Below are positions 12,827 to 24,702 of a stretch of 64,000 bases of DNA, piece by piece. The stretch covers positions 63,235-127,234 of the forward strand of contig MU129088.1 of NCBI GenBank assembly GCA_014904985.1, in the 5' to 3' direction. Within the stretch, counting starts at the first letter, position 1. Each line of letters starts with the position of its first letter. The notes beneath the pieces were generated by a model. That model made no database searches and had not been told where the DNA came from. It saw only the letters and a program-made list of their open reading frames with translations. This stretch comes from Hydnum rufescens UP504 (taxonomy: Eukaryota; Basidiomycota; Agaricomycetes; Cantharellales; Hydnaceae). The translations under genes and the position numbers were made by a program.

Positions 12827-14316
12827 GGCACTTGACTCAATTCAGTTGAGCCAGTCGCAGTCTTGCATCGCGTTTGGACCACTTGACTGATACGGTGTTT
12901 TCATTGTGTGCTAATTTCAGTTGTCGAGGGGCTAGTGAGTCTGTACCCATTCGCTCATCGGCCAAACACTTCGTCTCCACTGGGGTGGTCGGGTGAGAGC
13001 AATTGCTTCCCCAATATCAGTGCATGAGGGGGTCCTTGATAACGCTCTCTTTACTGCATCTCTCAAGACCCTAGGTTAACGCAAGTAAAGGTGGGTCGAT
13101 TTGACGCTCGGCGCCTAGATCTCGAGGCACAACTTCGACCCGGTCGAACCAACCTACAGTAAATGCCGAGCCCTACGAGTCCAGTCATTACCTGAAAATA
13201 GCTATGTTATACGAAATAGACCAACCACAGTCGACTGATGCCATTATGAAATGGTTCGAAATTCTTTGCACTTCAGATACTGTCAAGAGGGATGGGGAGA
13301 TGGAGCCGCAGAATCGCTATCTGCGGCGCGTATGAATACTGACCCTGGGGAAAGAATGTAACGATGGGTAGCATTTGTTTATTTCTTTCAGATGGCCAAT
13401 TTAGGGGTAAACAATTTCAGTGATTTGTGGACAAGGTTATATTAGAATGTTCCCTTCTAGTTAAATTCAAAGTAAAGGCCCCTCGTGCGAGTCCAAAATA
13501 ATCCACAGTTCGCAATCGGGTGTTTTGCCCTATTTTTGGTTCTTACGAATTCCACAAGGCCCTAGTGAATAATAGCTCGCGATTTCCCAGCCCAAATCGT
13601 TGATGATGGTCTGGAAAATGAAAAAGGTCCTCTTGTAACAGGTCTAACCGACTTCCGCTTTGATAAAACTGGAAGGCATCCTGTGCAAAGCTCATCCTCT
13701 GATCCGTCGAACACAGTGGTTAGGAACGTGGGCGTAAAGGCATCTGGCCGGTGGCGGACAGTAGAGCCTCTGATAACCGTTACAACTTGGTAATAGGCCG
13801 AGAGGAATGGGGCGGGGTGACTGGACCGATCTAGCCACCGAGAGTGTCTGAAGGTATTTGGTAGCCACCGTGTACACAAGAATTTCATCACTCTTCGTTG
13901 GGGAAGGAACCGGGATCTATCTGTCACCTGGTCAAAGAAATGCAGTATGGGATCCGAGCACTCTTTTCTACCCCGTGGTCATTGTGTATGCAGAGGCACC
14001 GTACTTGGGGCTGAATGTCGGCCCTCCCCTGTGGATTTCGCCGGTGCCGCACCGCACAGCAAATGTAAACACAAGGGTCCCGGATCACTGTTTCCTCATT
14101 AATTCCGCCTCCGTCGGTCTATGCTGGATGGTGCACAGATATGGCGACAACGTGGAATTATCGCAATCTGTGGAGCCGCCCAAGAATCAATCATCCGATC
14201 TCCTATACTGTTCGCCTTGATAGCTCATTTAGCTCGGTTCTAATAAATCGAGCAGATGTCTAGCTCATCTGCACTTTCATTTCCTTCCCCAATCCACGCC
14301 CTCTTTTCCCTTCATT
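12827..14316. other. Module B spacer upstream of second DUF6534 gene
   Basis: Aligns with 5565-7888 and 20,505-22,116. No AMT copy precedes it; the solo LTR sits near that position instead. A plus-strand frame at 13,858-14,220 (120 codons) aligns with one at 21,677-22,051, but this may simply reflect the recent duplication. No product recognised. Confidence 0.45.
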
Positions 14317-16372
14317 ATGGCGATAATGGATGCCAGCGAAGTCAACATCTTAGCTGGCTCGTTCGTTGGCATCCTCCTCACCGCTTCGTTAGTCTCCTCC
14401 AGCCTTAAGCATGGGCGCGACAGCGCTGGCCTAATGCATTTTGTAGATGCTTCGGTGTCCTCACTGTCCAGACCTCTACCTATTATAATGCGTTCCCAAA
14501 TGACGCAAGGCCGTTGAAACTGGCGGTACTTCTCTCCATGTTTCCTTGAAATGTGCGTTCATCGCCCATTATCTATCCCTTTCTCAGGTGGGCTTTTTAT
14601 GGTGAGCATTGCACACACTTATCTTTCGAGGCATATTCCTCATTTTCCATTGTAAAGGGTGTTGCAAGCTTTTCAACTGTTGGTGTCCCCTTTTTGGTGC
14701 TCTTCAATTGTTTCCGGGAAATAATGTGGAGGCTGGCCATTGGCTGACACCATGTATGTTATACAGTGCATCCTGTACCCAGAGTGTGTATCGGTGGTCT
14801 CTCGCAAATTACAATAATCCTTCGTCTCTGGATTGGGGGACGTGGTGCGTATCGGGTGTATCACGACCGTTCACCGTTCCTTTCCCTACCAACTCCCTCT
14901 GTCCATGAAATTATGTTTATAGGGAATTTGGAATCCATCTAATCAACAACGTGAGTACTGAGTCGGTTCTTCATGTGGATGCCCTTATCTTGGCTTTGGC
15001 CCTATGTACTTCAAGGGCTGCTCATCACTCACTGTCCAAACATTCTTTGCGTATCGCGTCTATTCTCGTAGGTCTTGCTATATATCCTCGTTGGGGAAGT
15101 ATTGCATTCGTATTTCCCCTTGATTTCCATAGTGAGCGCCAATATCTATATTGGCGTGCTTGTGGTGGGTTATGGCTTTGATGTCACAATAGGTCAATCT
15201 AACAGTCATGCACTACGACTTTGTAGCAAGCCCTTGTACTTCTTCAGTTCGGTTAGTGTTGGCTGATTACGATCGCTTTCCGATGCACTTCCGTCTTATC
15301 CCTCCCGCCCCAGGATTCGGTACCGGTTAGTACCCATCTCCATATGTCCGATGGGCCGTGACTTATTGTCTTCCGATCAAATCAATGTTTTGGCATACTA
15401 CAGCATTCACCGTTAAAGCGTACGTATCCCCGTATCTTTTCGGCGGGGCCACAGCTAACAACTTTTTGGTCTGATTTGGCTGTGTCTCTCACTGCTGTAG
15501 GTACATGAATCCAGAATTTAAAGTGATAGTCAAGGAGTGTACATGGCTTGTTGTGTCATGGTTCGCTATTCAAGTGTGTCTTGGCCATAATCTATCTGCC
15601 CTTGTTTCTAACTTACACACACTTGCCTTCGCTTATACATGGCATTGTCTGATTATGTGCTTTTCAGGCAACCGCAGATATCGTGATTTCAGCCTGCATG
15701 TCTCTCTTATTGCGACGTCGGCGGACCGGGTTCCAGAAGTGCGTATCCTGATACATTTTGCGATATTGCACTCATGCACTAAATGAATCCCTTTCTCTGA
15801 TTAATAATCTCGTGCGTCGTTCCGTGGCACAGGACTGATTCGGTAATCAACCGTATGGCATTGTACACCATCAGTACGGGGTTGATCACCAGTATTCTCT
15901 CATGTTCCCTTCTTGCGATGGTGCATTTCAGCAATTTCGTTTCGTTTTTCAGTAAATGCTGGTGCTGAACTAATTATGGGGACAGTTTGTTAAGCACGGG
16001 TTCCTTGTTCCTGAACTTACTCTCGACATGGTAGGTCACACGATTTTTCGATCTCGCGAATGAGTAGTATATGTCTATACAAGACTAATTCCTGGATTCT
16101 GTTCTAGCTGCTGGGCGTGTGCTATTCCATCACCATGCTTGCCAAGTACGTCCCTATAGTGTGCCTCGTTATACATGCGATGCTGGACCACTTAATTTTA
16201 TATGTGACCTTGCAGTCTACACATGCGAACGAGACTGCGGGCGAGGCTTGCTACACCAACCCCCCTTGAACTAATCGGCTCAATCAAAAAGAGAATAGGA
16301 CAGAATGCGGGGGATCATCGAAATGTACGTCTTAGTGCATATATCGTGACTTTTGTAATCTCAGGGAGATGA
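14317..16372 (+). CDS. DUF6534-family membrane protein, paralogue B
   Basis: Same exon plan as paralogue A. Start MAIMDASEVNILAGSFVG at 14,317. The first intron has a GTTAGT donor and TTTTGTAG acceptor, giving LLTAS joined to CFGVLTVQTSTYYNAFPNDA. A microexon encodes VGFL; next comes TQSVYRWSLANYNNPSSLD, whose acceptor ATACAG follows a CTGAC branch site. Later come VQTFFAYRVYS, ATADIVISACMSLLLRRRRTGF and the last-exon LHMRTRLRARLATP, ending at TGA 16,370-16,372. Splice sites and phases at these junctions are all intact. Compared with C, a 2-nt difference near 15,080 leaves the fourth-helix exon unresolved. Role unknown; probably a seven-helix membrane protein. Confidence 0.82.
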
Positions 16373-18440
16373 GGCGATGCTAACTGACAGTGATCGCAAC
16401 TTGTCCGTTTTTCTAGGAAGCGAGGTTCCAGGCTACGAGGAGAAATATCACCACGGCGGTGGTAAATGATGTTGCGGAGATGGTTCGTATTCGATGTTAG
16501 TTACATTTGCCATGCTGACCATTCTAGACAGCCGCCGCATATCCTCCAGGGTCCCGACTTCCCCAATAATTGAATGCGTATCTCGGAACACCCCCCAATT
16601 GCCTGTTACGTGGACCCGCCCCTAGAATGCCTTGAGTCATTAGATAGAGTCGCATAGTACTATTCAGGAGGCCCTCGCTACAAGATGATTTGTATGTTGT
16701 TTTTTTGATTGTGGCGTCAATTTTTACACACGGGAACAAGGAGATTCGGTATAGATAGACAATCGTAATTTTTATGGTACAGAGATGCGGGGTCAAGTCT
16801 TCCTAGAGAGTGTGTTGCAGTCAGGAGTGGGCTGAGAAGGTGCATGTGGCTGTCGGGGGTTTTCGCTTTTGTTTTCATCGTGGGGGTCAGCATCCTCGAT
16901 GCTGTGAGGTTGGATGAATTGATTGAGTTCCGGTCATCTCTGAGTCTCCGGTTTTTAGTTGTTTAGCCTCAGCACAGCAAAGAGTGTAGGGGACGAGGAT
17001 CTTCTGTTTCCGCCGACGTCTGATGTGGTGACCTCGGGTTAGAATTATGGATGGGCTTTGAGGGGGGGACTCCAGTCTGTGAAACCGCAACGCTCTTGGT
17101 TTTTCGTGCTCAATATGTATTTTTTTTTCTGCTACGCCGCGCCGTATCTCGTGGATGGATACATACGTGGTTGACCCCCCTGACACAGTCTTAGCAAGGG
17201 GTCGTTCTTCACAAAGAATATAAAACTTTAGGCCTTTAATGGGACGTACTGCTTGGTCCCTTTCGCTCCCCAAGAACCTTCCCGAGGATATATGAGCAGA
17301 GCTAATGGGAAATCACTTCAGCCATCTTAACTGTCAAGGGTGGTAGTCGCAAACGTTTCCTCGGTTGCCAAGTAATTATTGTGACTACATGACCTATAAA
17401 CGAGAACAGAAAAGCTGTCAATACGGGCTCTGAGCAACACGTCTTCAAGCAGGATGGCCGCACCATGTTCCGGACGGAGAGAAGGAACGAGATGTTTGAG
17501 AAGGCTGAAATTCTGGCGATATGGAAGCGAGAGGCGAGGAATAGGGGTAAGCTGTTCAAGGGAAGGGTCCATGCGATTGATATCTGCTCCAGGCCTGTGT
17601 CTTTGCCTCTCGACTCCAAGTGGATGTGGGCAGATTACTGTATGCGGTTATTCTTTCTGTGAACGCTGAGCCTAGTCCGCATTTTATCTGGAGTAAATTG
17701 TCACTGGGGAGGCACAAATGTGGCCATATCGTACTCTCCCTCATATCGAACGCTGGTCAATCGATGTGCTATTCTGTAGTTATCCAAGTTGTGCGGGGGT
17801 GAGCAGACACCCACAAGAAAACGTGCGTCGAGTTGCCCAAACTCAACTACAAAAGTACGTGACACCTGCTGAAGGGCTCCCACATTAGAAATTAGAACAT
17901 GACTCAATAGAGGAATGTAGAAACAAGAGCCAGACTTATTTCGGCTCTCGTCAGAGCACTGGCGCAGGCTTTACAGGTCCCCAACCGTGGGACGTAACCT
18001 GAGCATCCCCAGGAAAGCAGCACACCCCACACGCGCAAAACACCTGAGCGCCAAATGCATTCTATGGTGTTCCAAAGATCAAGGGGATAACCAATACAGT
18101 ATCTATCTGCCTAAAGGGATCCGCAAAGATGACAAGCTGAGGTAGACCGCTCACGAGTCTAAATACAGCCCACAAGAAATGCGCCACCTGTGCGATGAGT
18201 GGGAACCAAGATTGGTAGTCGACCCAATCGACCTCAGTGACCGTGGCAATGACGGGATCACAAAAGTTCGGAAAACCTTTTCGGCGCTTCTTTCGGTAGT
18301 TGCCGTTCTGCATATCCGTTTGCTCCCATCCGTCCCCTGCAGATACTTCGGCAATGATTCCAGTCTGCTTTACGCTGAAACCCCGCCCGCATACTTCGCC
18401 GCCGAACCTGCAATGGCGGAGTGACAACAACATGGCCAGC
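16373..18440. other. Module B downstream segment with unrecognised coding-like stretches
   Basis: Homologous to 9927-11,180. It contains a 71-codon and a 65-codon plus-strand frame at 17,454-17,669 (one with MFRTERRNEMFEKAEILAIW), antisense frames of 105 and 81 codons, and minus-strand frames at 16,887-17,273 and 18,062-18,442 (126 codons). I cannot decide on strand or name a family. A multi-exon gene or its remnant is likely because short protein-like blocks recur in the two modules. Confidence 0.35.
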
Positions 18441-18792
18441 ACCCGCCGATGGAAGGAGATGTCGAGGCCAATGGGGTTGTTCTCAGAGCCATTGTTTATG
18501 TCGCCGGATTTTCCTATCTCGTGACCCTCTCATTCCTTTCCGATCCACCTCGATTCTCAGACTGTAGTGGCAGTACTTCCCCGGAAGGTCATACCCAAAG
18601 CTGGTTGGCTGCTGAAAATAATGAAATGTTTGGAGCACCGAAACTTACAGCCTCACAAAGCGGCGCGTACAATTCGTAGCAGCAAATTGCCAATATGTCG
18701 AAGGGAGAGGGGTTGCACGGTTGGTGACCGGCGTCATTCTTTGACAGGAAGAATGAGATTCGTATACTTAAATTAAATAGCTGTCCTCGCAT

Positions 18793-19302
18793 TTGACGCA
18801 TGGAAATGCGTGGTCAATGGTGTTGGAGTCCATCGCGTTTGGACCACGTGACTTATTGGGGTTCATAGTGCGTCCTACGTTTTTTGCTTTTGCTTTCACC
18901 GCAGGGGTCGATATCTTCGGCCTCGCGTGCTGGGACCCATTGGTTCAGTGTCGGCCATTTATCAGTCTCCCTCTTGATTGTTTCCTCTCTGTGCAGAAAG
19001 GAGAGCCAGGGACGAACGTCTTGTGCTTCTGCTCGGAACGCGATGTCTCGTGGGGTGACCAAGTCCTTATACGGCCATGGAATGGACCTTGGGGGGGGGG
19101 AGACTTTCCCATTCGTTGCAACGCGACGCTCTTGGTTTTCTCCCCTCCATCCGTATTTTTTCTGTTGTGCACGTTCACTTGGTCACCGGGCGATTATTCC
19201 GCCTGCGTCTGGAGCAAACAACAGCAGCGAGTTTCCAATCATGGTTCTGGAAATAGTGACGAGGTGCATCTGAATGTGTGCGTTCCCAGCTATAAGGCGT
19301 GA
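18793..19302 (+). other. Open frame of 169 codons in a fourth partial module copy, unrecognised
   Basis: An uninterrupted plus-strand frame starts MTHGNAWSMVLESIAFG. The DNA of 18,880-19,320 is homologous to the module segment at 10,450-10,700 and 16,860-17,150, where neither copy keeps this frame open. That argues against a conserved protein and suggests a chance frame or a decayed minus-strand exon. No family recognised. Confidence 0.25.
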
Positions 19303-19681
19303 CTCCCGTGAGGGCGAAAAACTTTAGTGTGTGGCCCCGATCCTTGTGCAAGCCCTGGGTGTGTTGTCTTCTGATGTGCTTCACCCCAACAATCCACAAG
19401 AATCATTGAGATCATTGGATTCTAATGCATTAACAGATACTTCTACGACTCGATGTCCGAGTGACTGGTGCTTAAATGCCCTATTCGTCATTCTTTTTGA
19501 AATCGCAGCCTTGAACGCCACGGTCATGCGCCCTGCGACAAGTTAGTAAGAATTACCGAGGGAAGTGATTTGCGTTCCCACAGGTCTGCAGGTTTGGACG
19601 ACCGCGCACCAGGGGCAGTCTCGACGTGCTGTAGTGCGTCATTTTTGGTTCTTGAAGATATTATATCGAAATACACTTATG
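19303..19681. other. Spacer before the truncated transporter copy
   Basis: No gene recognised. Homology to the transporter gene begins abruptly at about 19,682. Confidence 0.4.
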
Positions 19682-20502
19682 TGATCGATTATTCTGGTGG
19701 ATACTTGATTCACGTTTCGTCGGGTACTGTTGGATTCGTAGGGACGTATTGGATCGGATCGCGTTTGTCCAAAGATCGTCTAAAACACAAACCTCACATT
19801 ATCCCCCTCGTGGTAGTTGGTGCCGGTGTCCTCTGGAATGGTTGGAACGGATTTAATGGTGGAGATCCTTGCGCTGTTAGCACTGATGCCGGTGCCGCCG
19901 TCCTCAACACCAACATCGCTACCGCCATGTCAGCTTTGGTCTGGATTATGTGGGACACAATCTACTACAAGAAATCTTCCGCCCTTGGCGGAGTCAACGG
20001 TATGATCACCGGCCTCGTCGCCATTACCCCCGCTACTGGTGTAGTTGTTGGTTGGGGTGCGATGGTTATCGGCATTGTTTCTGGATCGCTCCCTTGGATT
20101 ACGATGAATATCGTGGGAAAGAAGCTCTCTCTTTTCCACCACGTCGATGATACCTTGGGTGTCTTCCACATCCATTTGGTTGCTGGCGTTTGTGGTGATT
20201 TCTTGGTAGGCGCCTCGACTTCGGAGCGCGATGCTGCGTTTAATATAAGTAATCCCGGTGGAGGCATAGATGGGAACGACAAACAGATCGGATGGTGTGT
20301 ATTCGTCGCGTTCATCGTTCCATCGTTCGCTCTGCCTACGGATATTTGTATTCACGACTATACAGACAACTTGCTAGAGCTTGTTTTGTCATTGGATGGA
20401 ACACTGTTTGGACGTCCCTGATTCTTCCGTTCATCAAACAACCTTTATTGCGCATGCCTGAGGTGGGTCTGCTGTTGGTGACGACGCGATACACGGGGTA
20501 GT
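19682..20502 (+). pseudogene. AMT/MEP ammonium transporter, truncated second copy
   Basis: Close relative of the gene at 3938-5501, but the first five helices are missing: similarity starts at ATCGATTATTCTGG. It reads DYSGGYLIHVSSGTVG, GFNGGDPCAVSTDAG and [17 protein letters not shown], so both pore histidines remain, but the following Gly-Gly is Gly-Asp. The frame at NPGGGIDGNDKQIGW keeps the C that the first copy lacks. At the third splice junction TG|ACAA creates a TGA where copy 1 has TG|GCAA (Trp). A one-base loss near 20,473 shifts the LLIGDD region, and the last exon is absent. These lesions make it a dead copy left by segmental duplication. Confidence 0.9.
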
Positions 20503-22116
20503 TTGAATATATACAAGATATTGCGCCGTTCCTTTGGCGCCTTTGTTTATTGGTGTTTCCATTGTGTGCTAATTTCAGTAGTTGAGCTAGTGAGTCGGCC
20601 CATTTGCAGGCCGGCCAGACACTTTGTCTGCACTGGGGTGGCCGTGTGAGAGCAATTACTTCCCCAGTCTTAGTGCATGAGGGCGGCGGATATGACTGTG
20701 CAGATCATCTGCTGTTCTCCCGACTAAGCCAGTAGACAAAGTGAAGTTGGGACAGAAGACCTAGAGTCACCCCTCCAAAACAGGGCACCAATGTCCCACA
20801 CGACGAGACGATGATGACTGGAAGCGATCTCCAATTCTGCAGAGTCGAAGGGGCCCTTTATAACCCTCTCTCGACTGCATCTCTCAAGACCCCAGGTTAA
20901 CGCAAGTAAAGGTGGGTCGATTGAACGCCCGGCACCTGGATCTCGAGGCACATGTTCGACCGGGTCGAACCAACCTACAGTAAATCCCGAGCCCTAGGAG
21001 TCCAGTCGTTACCTGCAAGTACCTCGACGTGCTATGTTATACGAAATAGGCCAACCACAGTTGACTGATGCCATTACGAAATGGTTCGAAATTCTGTGCA
21101 CTTCAGTAAAGGAGGCGGCGCTTCAGATGCTGTCAAGAGGAATGGGGAGATGGAACTGCAGAATCGCCATCTGCGGCGCGTATGAATGCTGACCCAGGGA
21201 GAGCATGCAGCATTTGTTTATTTCTTTCAGACGGCCAATTTAGGGGTAAGGAATTTGAGTGATTTGTATATTAGAATGTGGCAATCCCCTCCCTTCTGGT
21301 TAAATTTACACTAAAAGCCTCTCCCGTGAGTCCAAAGTGACCTACAGTTCGCAATCTGGTATTTTGCCCTATTTTTGCTTCTTACTAATTCCATAGGGCC
21401 CTGGTGAATAATAGGTCACTATTTCCCACCTCAAATCGCTGATGACGGTCTGGAAAAAGGTCTAACCGGCTTCCGCTCTAATGAAACTGGAAGGCATCCT
21501 GGGCAAAGCTCATCCTCTGATCCGTCGAATATAGTGGTTGGGAACGTGGGCGTAAAGGCATCTTACCGGTGGTGGACCCCCTGATAACCGCTACAACTTG
21601 GTAATGTGCCGAGAGGAATGGAACGGGGTGACTGGACCGATCTAGCCACCGCTGCACCGCAAGTGTCTGAAGGGATTTGGTAACATCACTCTTCATTGGG
21701 AAAGGAACTGAGATCTATCTGTCGTCTGCTCAAAGAAATGCGGTATGGGATCCGAGCACTTTCTTGGTCTACACTGTGGTCATTGTGGAGGCACCGTACT
21801 TGGATACCGTCGTCGGCCTTTTCCGGCGGATTTCGCCAGTACTGCACGGCCTTAAAAGCATAGCAAATGTAAACACAAGAGGTCCGGATCGCTGTTTCCT
21901 CATTAATTCCGCCCTCGTCGGTCTATGCTGGACGGTGTACGGATATAACGGTAAAATGGAATTATCGCAATCTGTGGAACCGCCCAAGAATCATCCAATC
22001 TCCTATACTGTTCAACTTCACACTTCATCTGGCTCTGTTCTAATAAATTGAGCAGATGTCTAGCTCATCTGCGCTTTCATTTCCTTCCCCAATCCACGCC
22101 CTCTTGTCCCTTTATC
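20503..22116. other. Module C spacer upstream of third DUF6534 gene
   Basis: Aligns with the spacers of modules A and B. The frame at 21,677-22,051 (124 codons) is the counterpart of 13,858-14,220. No family recognised; probably the shared promoter region. Confidence 0.45.
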
Positions 22117-24178
22117 ATGGAGATAGCGAGTGTCACCCAAGTCAACATCTTAGCTGGCTCGTTCGTCGGCAACCTCCTCACCGCTTTGTTAGTCTCCTCC
22201 AGCATTAAGCATGGGCAGGACAGCGCTGGCCTAATGTATTTTGTAGATGCTTCGGTGTCCTCACTGTCCAGACCTCTACCTATTATAATGCATTCCCAAA
22301 TGACGCAAGGCCGTTGAAACTGGCGGTACTTCTCTCCATGTTTCCTTGAAATGTGCGTTCATCGCCCATTATCTATCCCTTTCTCAGGTGGGCTTTTTAT
22401 GGTGAGCATTGCACACACTTATCTTTCGAGGCATATTCCTCATTTTCCATTGTAAAAGGGCGTTGGAAGCTTTTCAACTGTTTGTGTCCCCTTTTCGGTG
22501 CTCTTCAATTGTTTCCGGGAAATAATGTGGAGGCTTGCTATTGGCCGACCCCATGTATGTTATACAGTGCATGCTCTACCCAGACTATGTATCGGTGGTC
22601 TGTCGCAAATTGCAATAATCCTTCGGCTCTGGATTGGGGGACGTGGTGCGTATCGGGTGTATCACGACCAGTTCACCGTTCCTTTTCCTACCAACTCCCT
22701 CTGTCCATGAAATTATGTTTATAGGGAATTTGGAATACATCTAATCAACATGGTGAGTACTGAGTCGGTTCTTCATGTGGATGCCCTTATCTTGGCTTTG
22801 GCCCTATCTACTTCAAGGTCTGCTCATCACTTACTATCCAAACATTCTTTGCGTATCGCATCTATTCTCGTAGGTCTTGCCACATCCTTGTTGGAGAAGT
22901 ATCGCATTCGTATTTCCCCTTGATTTCCATAGTGAGCGCCAATATCTATATTGGTGTGCTTGTGGTGGGTTATGGCTTTGATGTCACAATAGATCAATCT
23001 AAAAGCCATGCACTACAACTTTGTAGCAAGCCCTTGTATTTCTTCAGTTCGGTTAGTGTTGGCTGATTACGATCGCTTTCCAATGCACTTCCGTCTTATC
23101 CCTCCCGCCCTAGGATTTGGTGCCGGTTAGTACCCATCTCCATATGTCCGATGGGCCGTGACTTATTGTCTTCTGATCAAATCAATGTTTTGGCATATTG
23201 CAGCACTCTCCATTAAAGTGTACGTATCCCCGTATCTCTTCAGCGGGGCCACAGCTAACAACTTGTTGGTCTGATTTGGTTGTCACTGCTGTAGGCACGT
23301 GAATCCAGAATTTAAAGTGATAGTCAACCAGTGTACATGGCTTATTGTGTCATGGCTCGCTATTCAAGTATGTCTTGGCCAGAGTCTATCTGCCCTTGTT
23401 TCTAACTCACACACACTTGCCTTCGCTGATACATGGCATTGTCTGATTATGCCTTTTTCAGGCAACCGCAGATATTGTGATTGCAACATGCATGTCTCTC
23501 TTATTGCGACATCGGCAGACCGGGTTCCAGAAGTGCGTATCCTGATACATTTTGCGATATCAAACTCATGCACTAATTGAACCCCTTTCTCTGATTGATG
23601 ATCTCATGCGTTGTTCCGTGGCACAGGACCGATTTCGGTAATCAACCGTATGGCATTGTACACCATTAGTACGGGGTTGATCACTAGTGTTCTCTCATGT
23701 TCCCTTCTTGCGATGGTGCATTTCAGTCTTTTCGTTTCGTTTTGCAGTATGGTAATGCTGGTGCTGAACTAATTATGGGGACAGTTTGTTACGCACGGGT
23801 TCCATGTTGGTGAAGTTACTCTCGCCATGGTAGGTTACTCGATTTTTCGATCTTCTCTTCGTTCGTGAATAAGTACATGTCAATACAAGACTGATTCCTT
23901 GATTCTGCTCTAGCCGCTGAGCGCGTGCTATTGCGTCACCATGCTTGCCAAGTACGTCCCTATAGTGTGCCTCGTTATGCATGCGATGCTGGACCACTTA
24001 ATTTTATACTTGGCCCTGCAGTCTACACATGCGAATGAGACTGCGGGCGAGGCTTGCTACACCAACCCCCCCTGAACTAATCGGCTCGATCAAAAAGAGA
24101 ATGGGACAGAATGCGGGGGATCATCGAAATGTACGTCTTAGTGCATATATCGTGACTTTTGTAATCTCAGGGAGATGA
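22117..24178 (+). CDS. DUF6534-family membrane protein, paralogue C
   Basis: Start MEIASVTQVNILAGSFVG at 22,117. The same exon structure gives LLTAL joined to CFGVLTVQTSTYYNAFPNDA, then the microexon VGFL and TQTMYRWSVANCNNPSALD. The fourth-helix region here is in frame without the 2-nt insertion: VQTFFAYRIYSRRSCHILVG runs on into PLISIVSANIYIGVLVVGY. Next come NPEFKVIVNQCTWLIVSWLA, ATADIVIATCMSLLLRHRQT, NRMALYTISTGLITSVLS and the last exon with LHMRTRLRARLATP, ending at TGA 24,176-24,178. The last exon stays open to the same stop in all three paralogues despite indel-free substitutions, which suggests that selection has kept the reading frame. Confidence 0.82.
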
Positions 24179-24702
24179 GGCGATGCTAACTGACAGTGAT
24201 CGGACCTTGTCCGTTTTTCTAGGAAGCGAGGTTCCAGGCTACGAGGATACATATCACCACGGCAGTGGTAAATGATGTTGTGGAGATGGTTCGTCTTCAA
24301 TGTTAGTTACATTTTCCATCCTGACCATTCTATACAGCCACCGCATATCCTCCAGAGTCTCGATTTCCCCAATAATTGAATGCGTATCTCGGAACACCCC
24401 CCAATTGCCTGTTACGTGGACTCGACCCCTAGAATGCCTCGAGTCATTAGATAGAGTCGCATAGTATTATTCAGGAGGCCCTCGCTACAAGATGATTTGG
24501 ATGTTGTCTTTTGATTGCGGTGTCCATTTTTACACATGGGAACAAGGAGATTCGGTATAGATGGACAATCATAATTTCTACTGGCATGGAGATGCGGGGT
24601 CAAGTCTTCCTAGAGTGTGTTGCAGTCAGGAGTGGGCTGAGAAGGTGCATGTGGCTGTCGAAAGCTTTCGCTTTTGTTTTCATTGTGGGGGTCAGGACTG
24701 TT
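24179..24702. other. Module C downstream segment, cut off by a retrotransposon
   Basis: Matches the start of the downstream segments of modules A and B (for example GAGGCGATGCTAACTGACAG at 24,177) and stops at about 24,700, where Copia copy 1 begins. It marks the end of the CpG-containing compartment. Confidence 0.5.
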
